From an uncultured Lachnospiraceae bacterium (GTDB lineage: Bacteria > Bacillota > Clostridia > Lachnospirales > Lachnospiraceae), in NCBI GenBank assembly GCA_947305245.1, contig CAMZDG010000011.1:1-64000 (forward strand): 64,000 nucleotides of DNA. Direction: 5' to 3'. The notes under the pieces are model-generated. The model was not told the origin of the DNA, did not search any database, and saw only the letters and a program-made list of their open reading frames with translations. Positions 50,981 to 60,383 of this stretch are shown here, in pieces. The stretch's first letter is position 1; each line of letters opens with the position of its first letter. Both the position numbers and the translations under genes were made by a program.

Positions 50981-52225
50981 ATGATAATAGAAAATATGAA
51001 CGAAGAGCCAGAAGAGATTAGATCAGCTTGGGATCAGTTTTGCAGAATAGAAAACGAAAGAATTACAAGCGAAAGCAGAATAGCTAAAATGAAGTCTCTT
51101 AATAACCCATTTGCAATGAGGTGCGTAGCTTTATGGTACGCTGATTCGGAATATTACACTGAAGAGAAGATTGAAAAGAACTATTTAAAGTGGATTCTTA
51201 AAACAAGAAAATGGATTGAAAAAAGATATCAAGTAGATGAGATTAATTCTGAAGCATGTAAAAGGCTCTTATCTTGGACATATGAGGCGGAAGGCTTGAT
51301 ATACTCTGAACACCAGGATGATGAGAGTCGAAATAAAGCCATTAAGTGTTTAGAAATTGCTGAGGGATTAAAAGCTTCTGCTAAGATACTCGATAATGGA
51401 ATTAAAGTCGAATATGTAGGTAATTCTGTATTGAACAGGCTAAAATCTACAAATAGAACATTAGCCTATATTAACAGAATTAGATATGAAACCTTTCTAA
51501 AAGAACTTGCTGGAAATACGCTTGTTGAAGTCAAAGAAAAAGCAGAAAAAAAGGCTCAGGAATTGATTGGAGATGAGTGGAGCAAACTACATGAGACGTC
51601 AAAAAAACAAATAGTTACTGCTTTATACACACTCAAAGTGATGGAGGAGGCTAATGGGGAGAGTGATTTTGACTATTCTGCTATAGTAAGCCTGTTATCC
51701 AGAGCGTTGGAATATGAGGCAAAAATCAGATTTTATAAGAACTATTTGAAATATTTAAAAGAAAAATACCAGATAAATGATTATCTGGAATCTAACAATT
51801 TATCAAAATTAGGTGAGTATAAAAGCCGCAAACTAATTGTTGATGTATACGAAGACGAAGAAGGTAAAGCTGTTATCACTGGATATCGCGAATATGATGG
51901 AATTGGAGAAAAACAGTTTACTTTAGGCAGTATAAATTATCCAATAGGTTTTTCGTACAAATCAAATATCAGCCCAATAGACAATACATTCATTGATTAT
52001 TGTAGGAATGATCTATGGGAAAATGAAAGCACTGAAGAAGAAATTATCAAATGGATTACATCCATATGTAGAAGTGTTTCGGAATTGACTGAAACGAGAA
52101 ACCATGCTTCACATGGGGGTTATAATCTTCGTAAAAATGAAGCTGTTCAGGCTTTGGAAGATATTATTTTGATTGGGAAAATAATAGTTAATCTGTTAAA
52201 ACCTTGTAAAAGTGTGCACAGTTAA
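50981..52225 (+). CDS. Candidate HEPN-domain protein
   Basis: C-terminal ELTETRNHASHGGYNLRKNEA contains the RX4H HEPN-type motif. Confidence 0.5.
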   Translation: MIIENMNEEPEEIRSAWDQFCRIENERITSESRIAKMKSLNNPFAMRCVALWYADSEYYTEEKIEKNYLKWILKTRKWIEKRYQVDEINSEACKRLLSWTYEAEGLIYSEHQDDESRNKAIKCLEIAEGLKASAKILDNGIKVEYVGNSVLNRLKSTNRTLAYINRIRYETFLKELAGNTLVEVKEKAEKKAQELIGDEWSKLHETSKKQIVTALYTLKVMEEANGESDFDYSAIVSLLSRALEYEAKIRFYKNYLKYLKEKYQINDYLESNNLSKLGEYKSRKLIVDVYEDEEGKAVITGYREYDGIGEKQFTLGSINYPIGFSYKSNISPIDNTFIDYCRNDLWENESTEEEIIKWITSICRSVSELTETRNHASHGGYNLRKNEAVQALEDIILIGKIIVNLLKPCKSVHS

Positions 52226-52323
52226 GGAAACCCATGCGCCGCGGATTATTTGCGGAGGATATTTCAGACGGAAGGAGATCAAGGAATAGATACGAGAAGG
52301 TATCGGATTAGGAGGTGCGAGTG

Positions 52324-52503
52324 ATGGGACCATTTGGAGATGATAAGTTTATGGACGATGACGATTATTTGCTTTCGAGGACGGAGCCGGAAGAGTATGA
52401 CAGCATCGAGGAGTATGAGCTAGAACACGGAACCTACAACAGCCCCAGGAGAAAAAAGTACGATTATTTTGATGATGAAGACGATGATGGATTTGATGAT
52501 TAG
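52324..52503 (+). CDS. Small acidic protein, paralog of 60141-60371
   Basis: MGPFGDDKFMDDDDYLLSRTEPEEYDSIEEYELEHG...; RBS aggaggtg. Confidence 0.7.
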   Translation: MGPFGDDKFMDDDDYLLSRTEPEEYDSIEEYELEHGTYNSPRRKKYDYFDDEDDDGFDD

Positions 52504-52578
52504 GGCTTAATCAGATTAAGATAAATACTGAAAGAGTGACGATTCTATTAGATGTGATATCTGCAAGGAGATGCGCCT

Positions 52579-53487
52579 ATGAAATACAAGGATGTTGTGA
52601 GAAAGGCTCAAAATGCCAGGAAAAAAGCATACGGGAACAGAGATGTGAAATTCTTTCCATGCCAAACATGGCTTGATGGTGACCAAATTAATCTGTGGAC
52701 ATACTGGCAGGGCTATCAGTTAAATGATATCGATGAAAAAGGTGTTGACATCCTTTTGGTAGGGCAAGACTGGGGGAATCCGACGACGGAAAAGAATGTT
52801 GATATGATGAAGCGCATCCGAAAGATCCAGGCAGGGGATGACTCGATACGATATGATGAGAATGCCAGCCCAACAGATAAGAACATGGCAAAAATGTTCA
52901 AATCCTTTGGGGATGACATTGATATTTCGAAGAATGATCCAGGCTTACGGTTGTTTTTTACAAACTATTCCTTGGGATACAGAACTGGTTCTGAGACAGG
53001 AGGAATGACAAAAGAATTGATGAAAATGGACAAGCCATTCTTCGATGATCTTGTTTTGACGATAAATCCTAAGATCATTATTTGCCTTGGACAACTAACG
53101 TTTGAGATGGTATCAGGGCAGACAGTGATAGGATTTTGCAAGCAATTAATGGAAGGTAAGCCACTGGAAGCATGCTTTCCGCTAATGCAGGATATCAAGG
53201 TCTACGGCGTAGCACACTGTGGTTCTAGAGGACGACAAAATGTAGGCGGCATCGAGAATATGCAGAAGGCATGGGATTATATTGCAAAGGATTGCCATAA
53301 ACTGCTTCATTCACCAACAGGTTTCAATAAAGCGGTTGGAAAACCATTTGCGATAAAGAAGCCTGATGGCACGGTGGTTTCGTTTGAAAACGGGGAGGAT
53401 GGGCAGGTGCTTATAACGCGCAGTAATAGGCCTAACGAGACTATGATAATGTCAGCGGACATGATTTGCAGATGCCTGGGGATTTAA
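52579..53487 (+). CDS. Uracil-DNA glycosylase-superfamily-like protein
   Basis: VDILLVGQDWGNP, NPKIIICLGQLTFE, VYGVAHCGSRGR. Confidence 0.65.
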   Translation: MKYKDVVRKAQNARKKAYGNRDVKFFPCQTWLDGDQINLWTYWQGYQLNDIDEKGVDILLVGQDWGNPTTEKNVDMMKRIRKIQAGDDSIRYDENASPTDKNMAKMFKSFGDDIDISKNDPGLRLFFTNYSLGYRTGSETGGMTKELMKMDKPFFDDLVLTINPKIIICLGQLTFEMVSGQTVIGFCKQLMEGKPLEACFPLMQDIKVYGVAHCGSRGRQNVGGIENMQKAWDYIAKDCHKLLHSPTGFNKAVGKPFAIKKPDGTVVSFENGEDGQVLITRSNRPNETMIMSADMICRCLGI

Positions 53488-53525
53488 GTACTGAAACGGA
53501 CATTGATTACGGAAGGTAAAAACAA

Positions 53526-54656
53526 ATGGGACTGATTGACGAGGCCGTAGAGTTCATAGAAAGGCTGTTTGAAGGCAACTCGGATGGTCATGGCGCGGAT
53601 CATGCCATGCGGGTGTATCATAATGCGATGATCATAGCGCAGACGGAGCACTGCAATAAGCAGATTGTGGCGCTAGGCGCATTGCTGCACGATGTGGATG
53701 ATCATAAGATATTTCATACAGAGGGAAATGTCAATGCAAGGGGATTCCTGAAAGAACATGGCGTCTCGGAGGATGAGATCGAGCGGATTGTGACGATTAT
53801 CAATGCCGTGTCATTCAGCAAAAACAAAGATAAGAAGCCAGAGACTATTGAAGGCATGATCGTTCAGGATGCAGACCGGCTTGACGCTATGGGAGCGGTT
53901 GGAATTGCAAGGACATTTGCCTATGGCGGAAAACATGGAAGGGACATGGATTCTTCTATTCAGCACTTCCATGAAAAATTGCTTTTGCTTAAGGATCTGA
54001 TGAATACCGAGAAGGCGAAGGAACTTGCGAAAAAGCGGCATGAGTATCTGCTGGGCTTCCTTGACGAATGGAAAACGGAGACAAGTGATCCCGTGCAGGA
54101 GGATAAGTGCTTTATTCCAAGCATTAACCTCGATGCGGCGATCGTGAAGCTGCAGGAGAGAAAGAAGGACATGGCAGCGTATTCCGACATTATGAAAGCA
54201 GCGGGGCATCCTGAACGGCCAGAGTTTCAGAAGAAATACGATGCATTCTACCGTGTCAGACGAGATGAAGCATGGAGAAAAGAGTATTTTCGTTTGATGG
54301 CTACATTCGGAAAGCGCGGGAATGCTTCATTTGGCGAGATCCTGCTCAGATTACATCAGGCTACGGGACAGATAGAAGCATCCTTTGCTAGTAAGATGTT
54401 AGCAACCATGGATCCTGACATGCCGATCTGGGACAGTAAGGTACTGGCGGCTCTGCAACTTCGTCTTGCGGGAAGTAGTCCGAACATTCGGCTTTCCAAT
54501 GCCGTGGTGTTGTATGAGCGCCTCTGTAAATGGTACCAGGATTTTATGAAGACGGATGCGGCGATTGAGATGCTTCAAAGATTTGACAAAGAATTTCCAG
54601 AGTTTCAGATTATGAGCCAGACCAAGAAGATTGATTTCATTTTGTGGGCAAGTTGA
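53526..54656 (+). CDS. HD-domain phosphohydrolase with C-terminal helical (glycosylase-like?) domain
   Basis: GHGADHAMRVYHNAM, ALLHDVDDHKI; C-terminus unassigned. Confidence 0.7.
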   Translation: MGLIDEAVEFIERLFEGNSDGHGADHAMRVYHNAMIIAQTEHCNKQIVALGALLHDVDDHKIFHTEGNVNARGFLKEHGVSEDEIERIVTIINAVSFSKNKDKKPETIEGMIVQDADRLDAMGAVGIARTFAYGGKHGRDMDSSIQHFHEKLLLLKDLMNTEKAKELAKKRHEYLLGFLDEWKTETSDPVQEDKCFIPSINLDAAIVKLQERKKDMAAYSDIMKAAGHPERPEFQKKYDAFYRVRRDEAWRKEYFRLMATFGKRGNASFGEILLRLHQATGQIEASFASKMLATMDPDMPIWDSKVLAALQLRLAGSSPNIRLSNAVVLYERLCKWYQDFMKTDAAIEMLQRFDKEFPEFQIMSQTKKIDFILWAS

Positions 54657-54840
54657 ATTATCTAAGTCCGTCCTTCCACACCGGCACACTGTACGATAAA
54701 ACCGACATGCTTTGTGAGACTATGTAATTGTTAGGATGAAGTTCAGAAGTTCTGAAGTATACGGGGGCAGACCCCTGTGTTTAGATGTTGAGGCAATTAG
54801 GACACCGGATATTAGAAGCGCATTTTTAGGGAGGTATACC

Positions 54841-55443
54841 ATGGCGATTATTCAACCGAAAATTGTCGTCCCAGATGATATTTTTGAGAAATATATAAGC
54901 GGTGAAACAGAAATCAAAGGCTTGGCGATAGATGCTAATAATAAGCGAGTTGAAAAGCATTTGGATTTGGTAATCGATTCTTATGTCGACTCACAGGAAG
55001 AAGATAATCAAGTAGCAAACAGCGATACTGCTGGAATCGCGCTTTTAGTGGGTTTGTGTGCGACAGCAATTGTAGGAGTTGTGCTTGGGGGCGCTTGGAT
55101 ATATAAGAAACTCAGTAATCGTAAGCTTAATGAATTCAAAAAGCGTTTAAAAGAATATGTTGAAGCCGTGAATGGACAGTGCTTAACGACGGAGCATATA
55201 AACGCTCTATTGAAAGCATTGGACGCAATAAAGGGGAAAAAACAAGAGAAAATAAAAATAGAGTTTTCTGGTAGCGAAATTATAGACCTGGTTGAGTGCC
55301 TTTGCAATCACACGAGAAACCTTGCAGAAGCAAATGACATTGAATATAGAGAGGAGTATTCCGAAGAAGAACAGAACGATGTATTGTTGAAACTTAGAAA
55401 AAATCTAGAGCGCCAAAGAGATATCTTAACGAAGGCCGCATAG
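54841..55443 (+). CDS. Single-TM membrane protein of unknown function
   Basis: RBS ggaggtatacc-ATG; one TM segment GIALLVGLCATAIVGVVLGGAWIY. Confidence 0.6.
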   Translation: MAIIQPKIVVPDDIFEKYISGETEIKGLAIDANNKRVEKHLDLVIDSYVDSQEEDNQVANSDTAGIALLVGLCATAIVGVVLGGAWIYKKLSNRKLNEFKKRLKEYVEAVNGQCLTTEHINALLKALDAIKGKKQEKIKIEFSGSEIIDLVECLCNHTRNLAEANDIEYREEYSEEEQNDVLLKLRKNLERQRDILTKAA

Positions 55444-55723
55444 GTTGGTTAAGTGTGATTGCGAATACTTGGCGTAGCATAAGCTTGATAGTGACAGCGG
55501 AAATGTTTTTGCAAAATAACACCGTGAAGGGAGAGAATCATATGGTGATTAGTAAGCTTCGTGATGAATTTGTGAAGAGGTTTTTAAATATGGATTACTA
55601 TGGGGCATACTGAATTTGAGCGAAAAAATCTGTGATATAGGGATATATTTATGGGCACAGGATGTAGGATGATTTGGCCGCAATGTGGGTCCATACGGGA
55701 AGAAGCAAAGGAGGACGAATAAC

Positions 55724-56227
55724 ATGGGGAAGAGTTTGGTTGCATATTTTAGTGCTAGTGGTGTAACTGAGAAGGTCGCAAAGAATCTGTCGAGTGCGAT
55801 TGGTGCAGACCTGTTTGAGATTAAGCCTGAGCAAGTTTATACAATGGCGGATCTTAATTGGATGGACAAGAAGAGTAGAAGCAGCGTAGAGATGAACGAT
55901 AGAAGTTCCCGCCCTGCGATTGCGTCGAAGGTTGCAGATATGACGCAGTACGATACTGTGTTCGTTGGATTCCCTGTATGGTGGTACCGTGAACCGTCCA
56001 TCATTGATACATTCATGGAAGCGTATGATTTTTCGGGGAAGAAGGTTATTCCTTTCTGCACCTCTGGTGGAAGTGGACTGGGTGATACAGCAAAGAACTT
56101 GCAGCAGTTGGCTCCTGGGGCAAAGGTCGTTGATGGAAAGAAGTTTTCGCCCAGAGCATCGGAGAAGGAATTAAAGGAGTGGGCGGATCAGTTGCTGGCA
56201 TGTGTATATGAAAAACAGAAAGGATAG
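55724..56227 (+). CDS. Flavodoxin family protein
   Basis: MGKSLVAYFSASGVTEKVAKNLS, VFVGFPVWWYREPSIIDTF. Confidence 0.9.
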   Translation: MGKSLVAYFSASGVTEKVAKNLSSAIGADLFEIKPEQVYTMADLNWMDKKSRSSVEMNDRSSRPAIASKVADMTQYDTVFVGFPVWWYREPSIIDTFMEAYDFSGKKVIPFCTSGGSGLGDTAKNLQQLAPGAKVVDGKKFSPRASEKELKEWADQLLACVYEKQKG

Positions 56228-56626
56228 AAATTTGCGAATATGAAGTGAACCTAAAGAGAAGGGAACAAGAATGATCCCTTCTCTTTATTTTCATAGCAGG
56301 AAAGCTCTTGGAAACTAGGCTATTATATTCGCTATATTTTACAAAATTTATGTTGTTTTGTTGTTGCGAATACAAATGCAATAGTGTACAATAAATAATG
56401 GGTTACGCAATAATAATTTAGCAGTTATATTATTGCATATTTTCATGGCCATGCAGGAAACTCGAGGGGTAAGTATTGCTAAATGGGAAGGGGGGAAGGT
56501 GTCATCGTACGTCGTATTTTTGATGGAAAATATTCTTAAATCAGTTTTGGATGAACCACAAGTCTATGCGGCTGTAATAACAGCTATCTTTGGAATTCTT
56601 TTTCTAATAGAACCCAAGAGGAGTAA

Positions 56627-57646
56627 ATGAGGAGAAAAGTAATGGCAGCTGGATTCGATTTGCCTAGTGGACTGTATGTTGACAGGTCACTTTCGGATGA
56701 CGAAATGTGGTCAGCTTTTGCGTACCTGTTTTCTACGAAGTCAGTGAATGATACTAGTTACAAATTTGGATTTTTAAAAGCTATTTTAGACAATCTCTAT
56801 AATGTGGATGATGATCTTACTTTGACCTTCAATCAACTCTTTTCAAAGTTTGCTGAAATCTACTGGAACCTTGTTTTGAAACATCATCTTTTGCAGAAAA
56901 ATCCAGGGAAAACCAATCGAAGATCTAAGCTTGAAACGGTGCTTTATGCGGCGAAGGAGCGATATCAGATCGAGGATTCCATTCCTTTCGAAAGCATCAG
57001 CCCGGAAATGAAAATCTATGTTTGCCATAACGTAAAACAGAATTGCAAACAGAATGTCGTTGGCGCATTATATGCGGATTTGCAGAAATACTTTTATTCT
57101 TTTGATAAGGCGGGAGAGTGGATCAAGATCAATCCGCAGATGTATGAATTCGTATGTAAACATAAGGTCGCGATTGAAAAGATCAACTATTATGAATGGG
57201 CCAAGTTCTTGGAAAAGGTGAACGAGGACAGGGTGTTGGATCACCTGCTTAGTAAGCTTGATGAAACCACGTTGCATACGAGAAGCAGCCTTGCTTATTA
57301 TAGAGATATCTTATTCAACGAGTTCGAGAATAAATGTTTCTATTGCGGGAAGCCTGTGTTCCGCGGAAGCGTGGACGTGGATCACTTTATTCCGTGGTCC
57401 TTCATCAAGGACGATAATCTGTGGAACTTCGTATTGTCTTGCCCTGATTGTAATAGCCGAAAAAGTGATAAGCTTGCTGATGAGATCTTCTTGGACAGGC
57501 TTGAAGAGAGAAATAACGTGCTGATAGAATGCCGTAAGATCGATCCGATGAAGCAGTTGAACAAGGTTCGCAGGATTTATGACTGGGCAAAGAAAAACGG
57601 CTACAATGAAATTTGGACACCAGAAAAGAGGCTAATTCATGGATAA
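56627..57646 (+). CDS. HNH endonuclease domain protein
   Basis: NKCFYCGKPVFRGSVDVDHFIPWSFIKDDNLWNFVLSCPDCNSRKSDKL. Confidence 0.88.
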   Translation: MRRKVMAAGFDLPSGLYVDRSLSDDEMWSAFAYLFSTKSVNDTSYKFGFLKAILDNLYNVDDDLTLTFNQLFSKFAEIYWNLVLKHHLLQKNPGKTNRRSKLETVLYAAKERYQIEDSIPFESISPEMKIYVCHNVKQNCKQNVVGALYADLQKYFYSFDKAGEWIKINPQMYEFVCKHKVAIEKINYYEWAKFLEKVNEDRVLDHLLSKLDETTLHTRSSLAYYRDILFNEFENKCFYCGKPVFRGSVDVDHFIPWSFIKDDNLWNFVLSCPDCNSRKSDKLADEIFLDRLEERNNVLIECRKIDPMKQLNKVRRIYDWAKKNGYNEIWTPEKRLIHG

Positions 57647-58265
57647 GCATCTCAAGACAATTTCATATTATGATCAAAATGCAGAAAGCTTTGTCGGGAC
57701 TACCGCAGGGGTTGATTTTCGCGAGGTACAAGATCGATTTTTAAACTATGTGCCGGTGGGTGGCAAAATATTGGATTTCGGCTGTGGTTCAGGAAGAGAT
57801 ACCAAGTATTTCCTCGAAAAAGGTTACCAGGTTGATGCATGCGACGGATCCGAGGAAATGTGCAAGCGGGCAAGCGCATATACGGGAATTGAAGTTAAGA
57901 GAATGATGTTCTCGGAATTGGATGCGGAGCATGTATATGACGGTATATGGGCGTGCGCATCGATCTTGCATCTGCCCAAGGAAGAGTTGCATGGCGTGAT
58001 TTCGAAGATGATACAGGCTACGAAACTTGATGGGTATATATACATGTCCTTTAAGTACGGGGATTTCGAAGGAGAACAAAGAGGAAGGTATTTTACACAT
58101 TTTACAGAGAAAAGCTTTGCTAGTTTCACACAGGACATCTTCGGGATGACTACTAGGGAAGAATGGATTTCGGAAGATGTTAGGCCAGGGCGTGAGAATG
58201 AAAAATGGTTGAATTTGATAGTTAGGAATGAAACGGATTTATGCAAGAGGCTTTTAGCATTGTAA
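57639..58265 (+). CDS. Class I SAM-dependent methyltransferase
   Basis: ILDFGCGSGRDTKYFLEKGYQVDACDGS. Confidence 0.88.
   Translation: MDKHLKTISYYDQNAESFVGTTAGVDFREVQDRFLNYVPVGGKILDFGCGSGRDTKYFLEKGYQVDACDGSEEMCKRASAYTGIEVKRMMFSELDAEHVYDGIWACASILHLPKEELHGVISKMIQATKLDGYIYMSFKYGDFEGEQRGRYFTHFTEKSFASFTQDIFGMTTREEWISEDVRPGRENEKWLNLIVRNETDLCKRLLAL
58161..58233 (+). repeat. 73-bp direct repeat left copy (3' end of methyltransferase CDS)
   Basis: Matches 58759-58831 with few mismatches. Confidence 0.85.
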
Positions 58266-58323
58266 ACAGTAAAGACTACTGTTTCAAGTATAATAACAAT
58301 TAATGAATGAGGAGGGGAATTAC

Positions 58324-58731
58324 ATGATTACGTACCGTGAATTTGGCTTGGAGGAATTTGGCAAGATCAAGGAGATATTTGAGAATGAGGGCTGGTTCTC
58401 ATATCTTCTTGATGATGAGGCATTGAAGAGGGCTTTTGAGAAATCATTGTATTGTCTTGGAGCTTTTGATGATGATGAACTTATTGGCTTCGTAAGATGC
58501 GTTGGTGACGGCGAGCACATCGTGCTGGTGCAGGACCTGATAGTTTCGCCGGAGCATCAGAAACAAAAGATTGGTACCGCGCTCTTTCAAAATGCGTGGG
58601 ATAAATATAGTCAAGCAAGAACGTTCCTTGTCGTAACGGATGAAGATGATTCCGTGAGCAATCACTTTTATCAGTCTTTCGGGATGAAGCCTTTAAGCAA
58701 AGCGCGCATGGTGTCATATTTTAGAGTGTGA
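58324..58731 (+). CDS. GNAT-family N-acetyltransferase
   Basis: VQDLIVSPEHQKQKIGTALFQNAWDKY. Confidence 0.85.
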   Translation: MITYREFGLEEFGKIKEIFENEGWFSYLLDDEALKRAFEKSLYCLGAFDDDELIGFVRCVGDGEHIVLVQDLIVSPEHQKQKIGTALFQNAWDKYSQARTFLVVTDEDDSVSNHFYQSFGMKPLSKARMVSYFRV

Positions 58732-58758
58732 GAGTCTGACTTGCGGAAGGCAACATAA

Positions 58759-58838
58759 GAATGGGTTTCGGAAGATGTTAGACCAGGGCGTGAAAAAGAA
58801 AAATGGTTGAATTTGATAGTTAGGAATGAAAGGGCGTA
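58759..58838 (+). pseudogene. Methyltransferase C-terminal remnant / right direct-repeat copy
   Basis: EWVSEDVRPGREKEKWLNLIVRNERA* homologous to the methyltransferase tail. Confidence 0.7.
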
Positions 58839-59001
58839 GCCAGAGATGGCTGCGCTTTTCTTTGTAAAATATACACAAAAAAGAAAATTTATGTTTGTGA
58901 AAAATTAATCCGACTTTTTGGCCTTCCTCATTGCTATATATATGAAAGCCTGCATGGCTTATCAATAGAAAGATCCACAGTGCGGATCGGAGGAGGAATG
59001 C

Positions 59002-59142
59002 ATGAAAGAAATAGAAAAAATCGACACCAGTACTTTGGAAGTGTTGGCTGGGATGTCGGAAGGGATATCTATTGATGAGAGGGACGGGAAGTGCACCTGG
59101 TGTATCTGTACGAGCATTTATTTCGGCGAGGGGGAGGGATGA
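59002..59142 (+). CDS. Cys-containing peptide, RiPP-precursor-like (46 aa, not in ORF track)
   Basis: RBS aggagg; MKEIEKIDTSTLEVLAGMSEGISIDERDGKCTWCICTSIYFGEGEG. Confidence 0.55.
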   Translation: MKEIEKIDTSTLEVLAGMSEGISIDERDGKCTWCICTSIYFGEGEG

Positions 59143-59326
59143 GGCAAGGGGTTGATGTGAGGAATAGATGGCTATGATATAACGATATTGCGTTAATAAC
59201 GATATAAGGTTTTTGACAAGAGCGGGTTTGAGAGAAGACTTTTGGACATAAAAAGATTTAGAATCCAAAATATAAGGAGGAAGGTACAGTAATAGCTTGT
59301 TTGGCCTTTTGAAAGGAGGGCGCAAT

Positions 59327-59515
59327 ATGGGTGACAATTATGATTTCAATGATGATTGGGAGATGAACAGAGTGTTTCCGGAAGAGTACTCCGGCATGGA
59401 TGAGTGGAGATCCGAGCATGGGCGGATCAGCGGATTTGGCAGTGGGTTGTTTGATTGGTGGATCTTGGCGTTTATTGTGATAGGGGTTTTAGACATCATC
59501 GCGAAGCTCCTGTAG
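59327..59515 (+). CDS. Small membrane-anchored acidic protein
   Basis: RBS aaaggaggg; MGDNYDFNDDWEMNRVFPEEYSGMDEWRSEHG + C-terminal TM. Confidence 0.6.
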   Translation: MGDNYDFNDDWEMNRVFPEEYSGMDEWRSEHGRISGFGSGLFDWWILAFIVIGVLDIIAKLL

Positions 59516-59593
59516 GTCTTAATGGGGCTCCGCGTGCGTGATAATTGGAATTCGTAACTGTCGTGGATCGTTTATAAGAGTGGAGGCGATGTT

Positions 59594-59794
59594 ATGAGTA
59601 AGATCGAATGGAGACAGTGCAAACGCAAGAACAGGTACAGAGACATGCATGCGGTGAATCAGTACAAGAAAATGTGTGAGCGGTCCAGGGGCAAGAAGCT
59701 GGATTTCTACTGGTGCGATATTTGCAACGGGTACCATCTTACCAGCCTGGAGGCGACGGAGGCGAACGGGTACAAGCTGAGGATGGCGGATTAA
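59594..59794 (+). CDS. Small protein with CxxC
   Basis: MSKIEWRQCKRKNRYRDMHAVNQYKKMCERSRGKKLDFYWCDICNGYHLTS. Confidence 0.6.
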   Translation: MSKIEWRQCKRKNRYRDMHAVNQYKKMCERSRGKKLDFYWCDICNGYHLTSLEATEANGYKLRMAD

Positions 59795-59864
59795 CAGGAC
59801 ATGACGATTACGGATTAAACAGACAGTGGCCTTAGAATGGTGGCAGCGTCAGGGAGGTGACGAT

Positions 59865-60041
59865 ATGAATGATTTTATGATCCATGGAAGTACGCAAAAT
59901 AATATGCAAAACAGTGCGCAGGGCGGTGGCGGCGGTGGCATTGCAGATGTGCTTTTTCTTGCACTTTTGGCGCTGATGTTCGTTTGCCCGCCGATCATGC
60001 TGCTGGTGTTTTTGGGGTGTTTATTGAATGATATCTTTTGA
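59865..60041 (+). CDS. Small membrane protein
   Basis: RBS ggaggtg; MNDFMIHGSTQ... C-terminal hydrophobic segment. Confidence 0.5.
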   Translation: MNDFMIHGSTQNNMQNSAQGGGGGGIADVLFLALLALMFVCPPIMLLVFLGCLLNDIF

Positions 60042-60140
60042 TTTTGGGTGAAGACCTGAGAGGGGGCAGGGCGTCGCTTGTTTTTCCATGTTCGCTCAGC
60101 TAATACATTAGTCTAGGAATTTTGATGGGAGGTAAACGGG

Positions 60141-60371
60141 ATGGGATTGTTCGGTGATGATAAGTTTATGGATGACGAGGATTATTTGCTTTCGAGGACG
60201 GAGCCGGAGGAGTATGACAGCATAGAGGAATATGAGCTGGAGCATGGGGAACTCGGCGGCTCGAGAAAGTATAAGTATGACGAGTTCGATGATGACGATG
60301 ATGACGACGATGATGACGATGATGATTATGGGGATGACTTTGGGGACGATGACGACGAGGATGAGTTCTAG
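60141..60371 (+). CDS. Small acidic protein with poly-Asp tract, paralog of 52324-52503
   Basis: MGLFGDDKFMDDEDYLLSRTEPEEYDSIEEYELEHG...DDDDDDDDDDDDD. Confidence 0.7.
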   Translation: MGLFGDDKFMDDEDYLLSRTEPEEYDSIEEYELEHGELGGSRKYKYDEFDDDDDDDDDDDDDYGDDFGDDDDEDEF

Positions 60372-60383
60372 GGGCGCGGCGTT

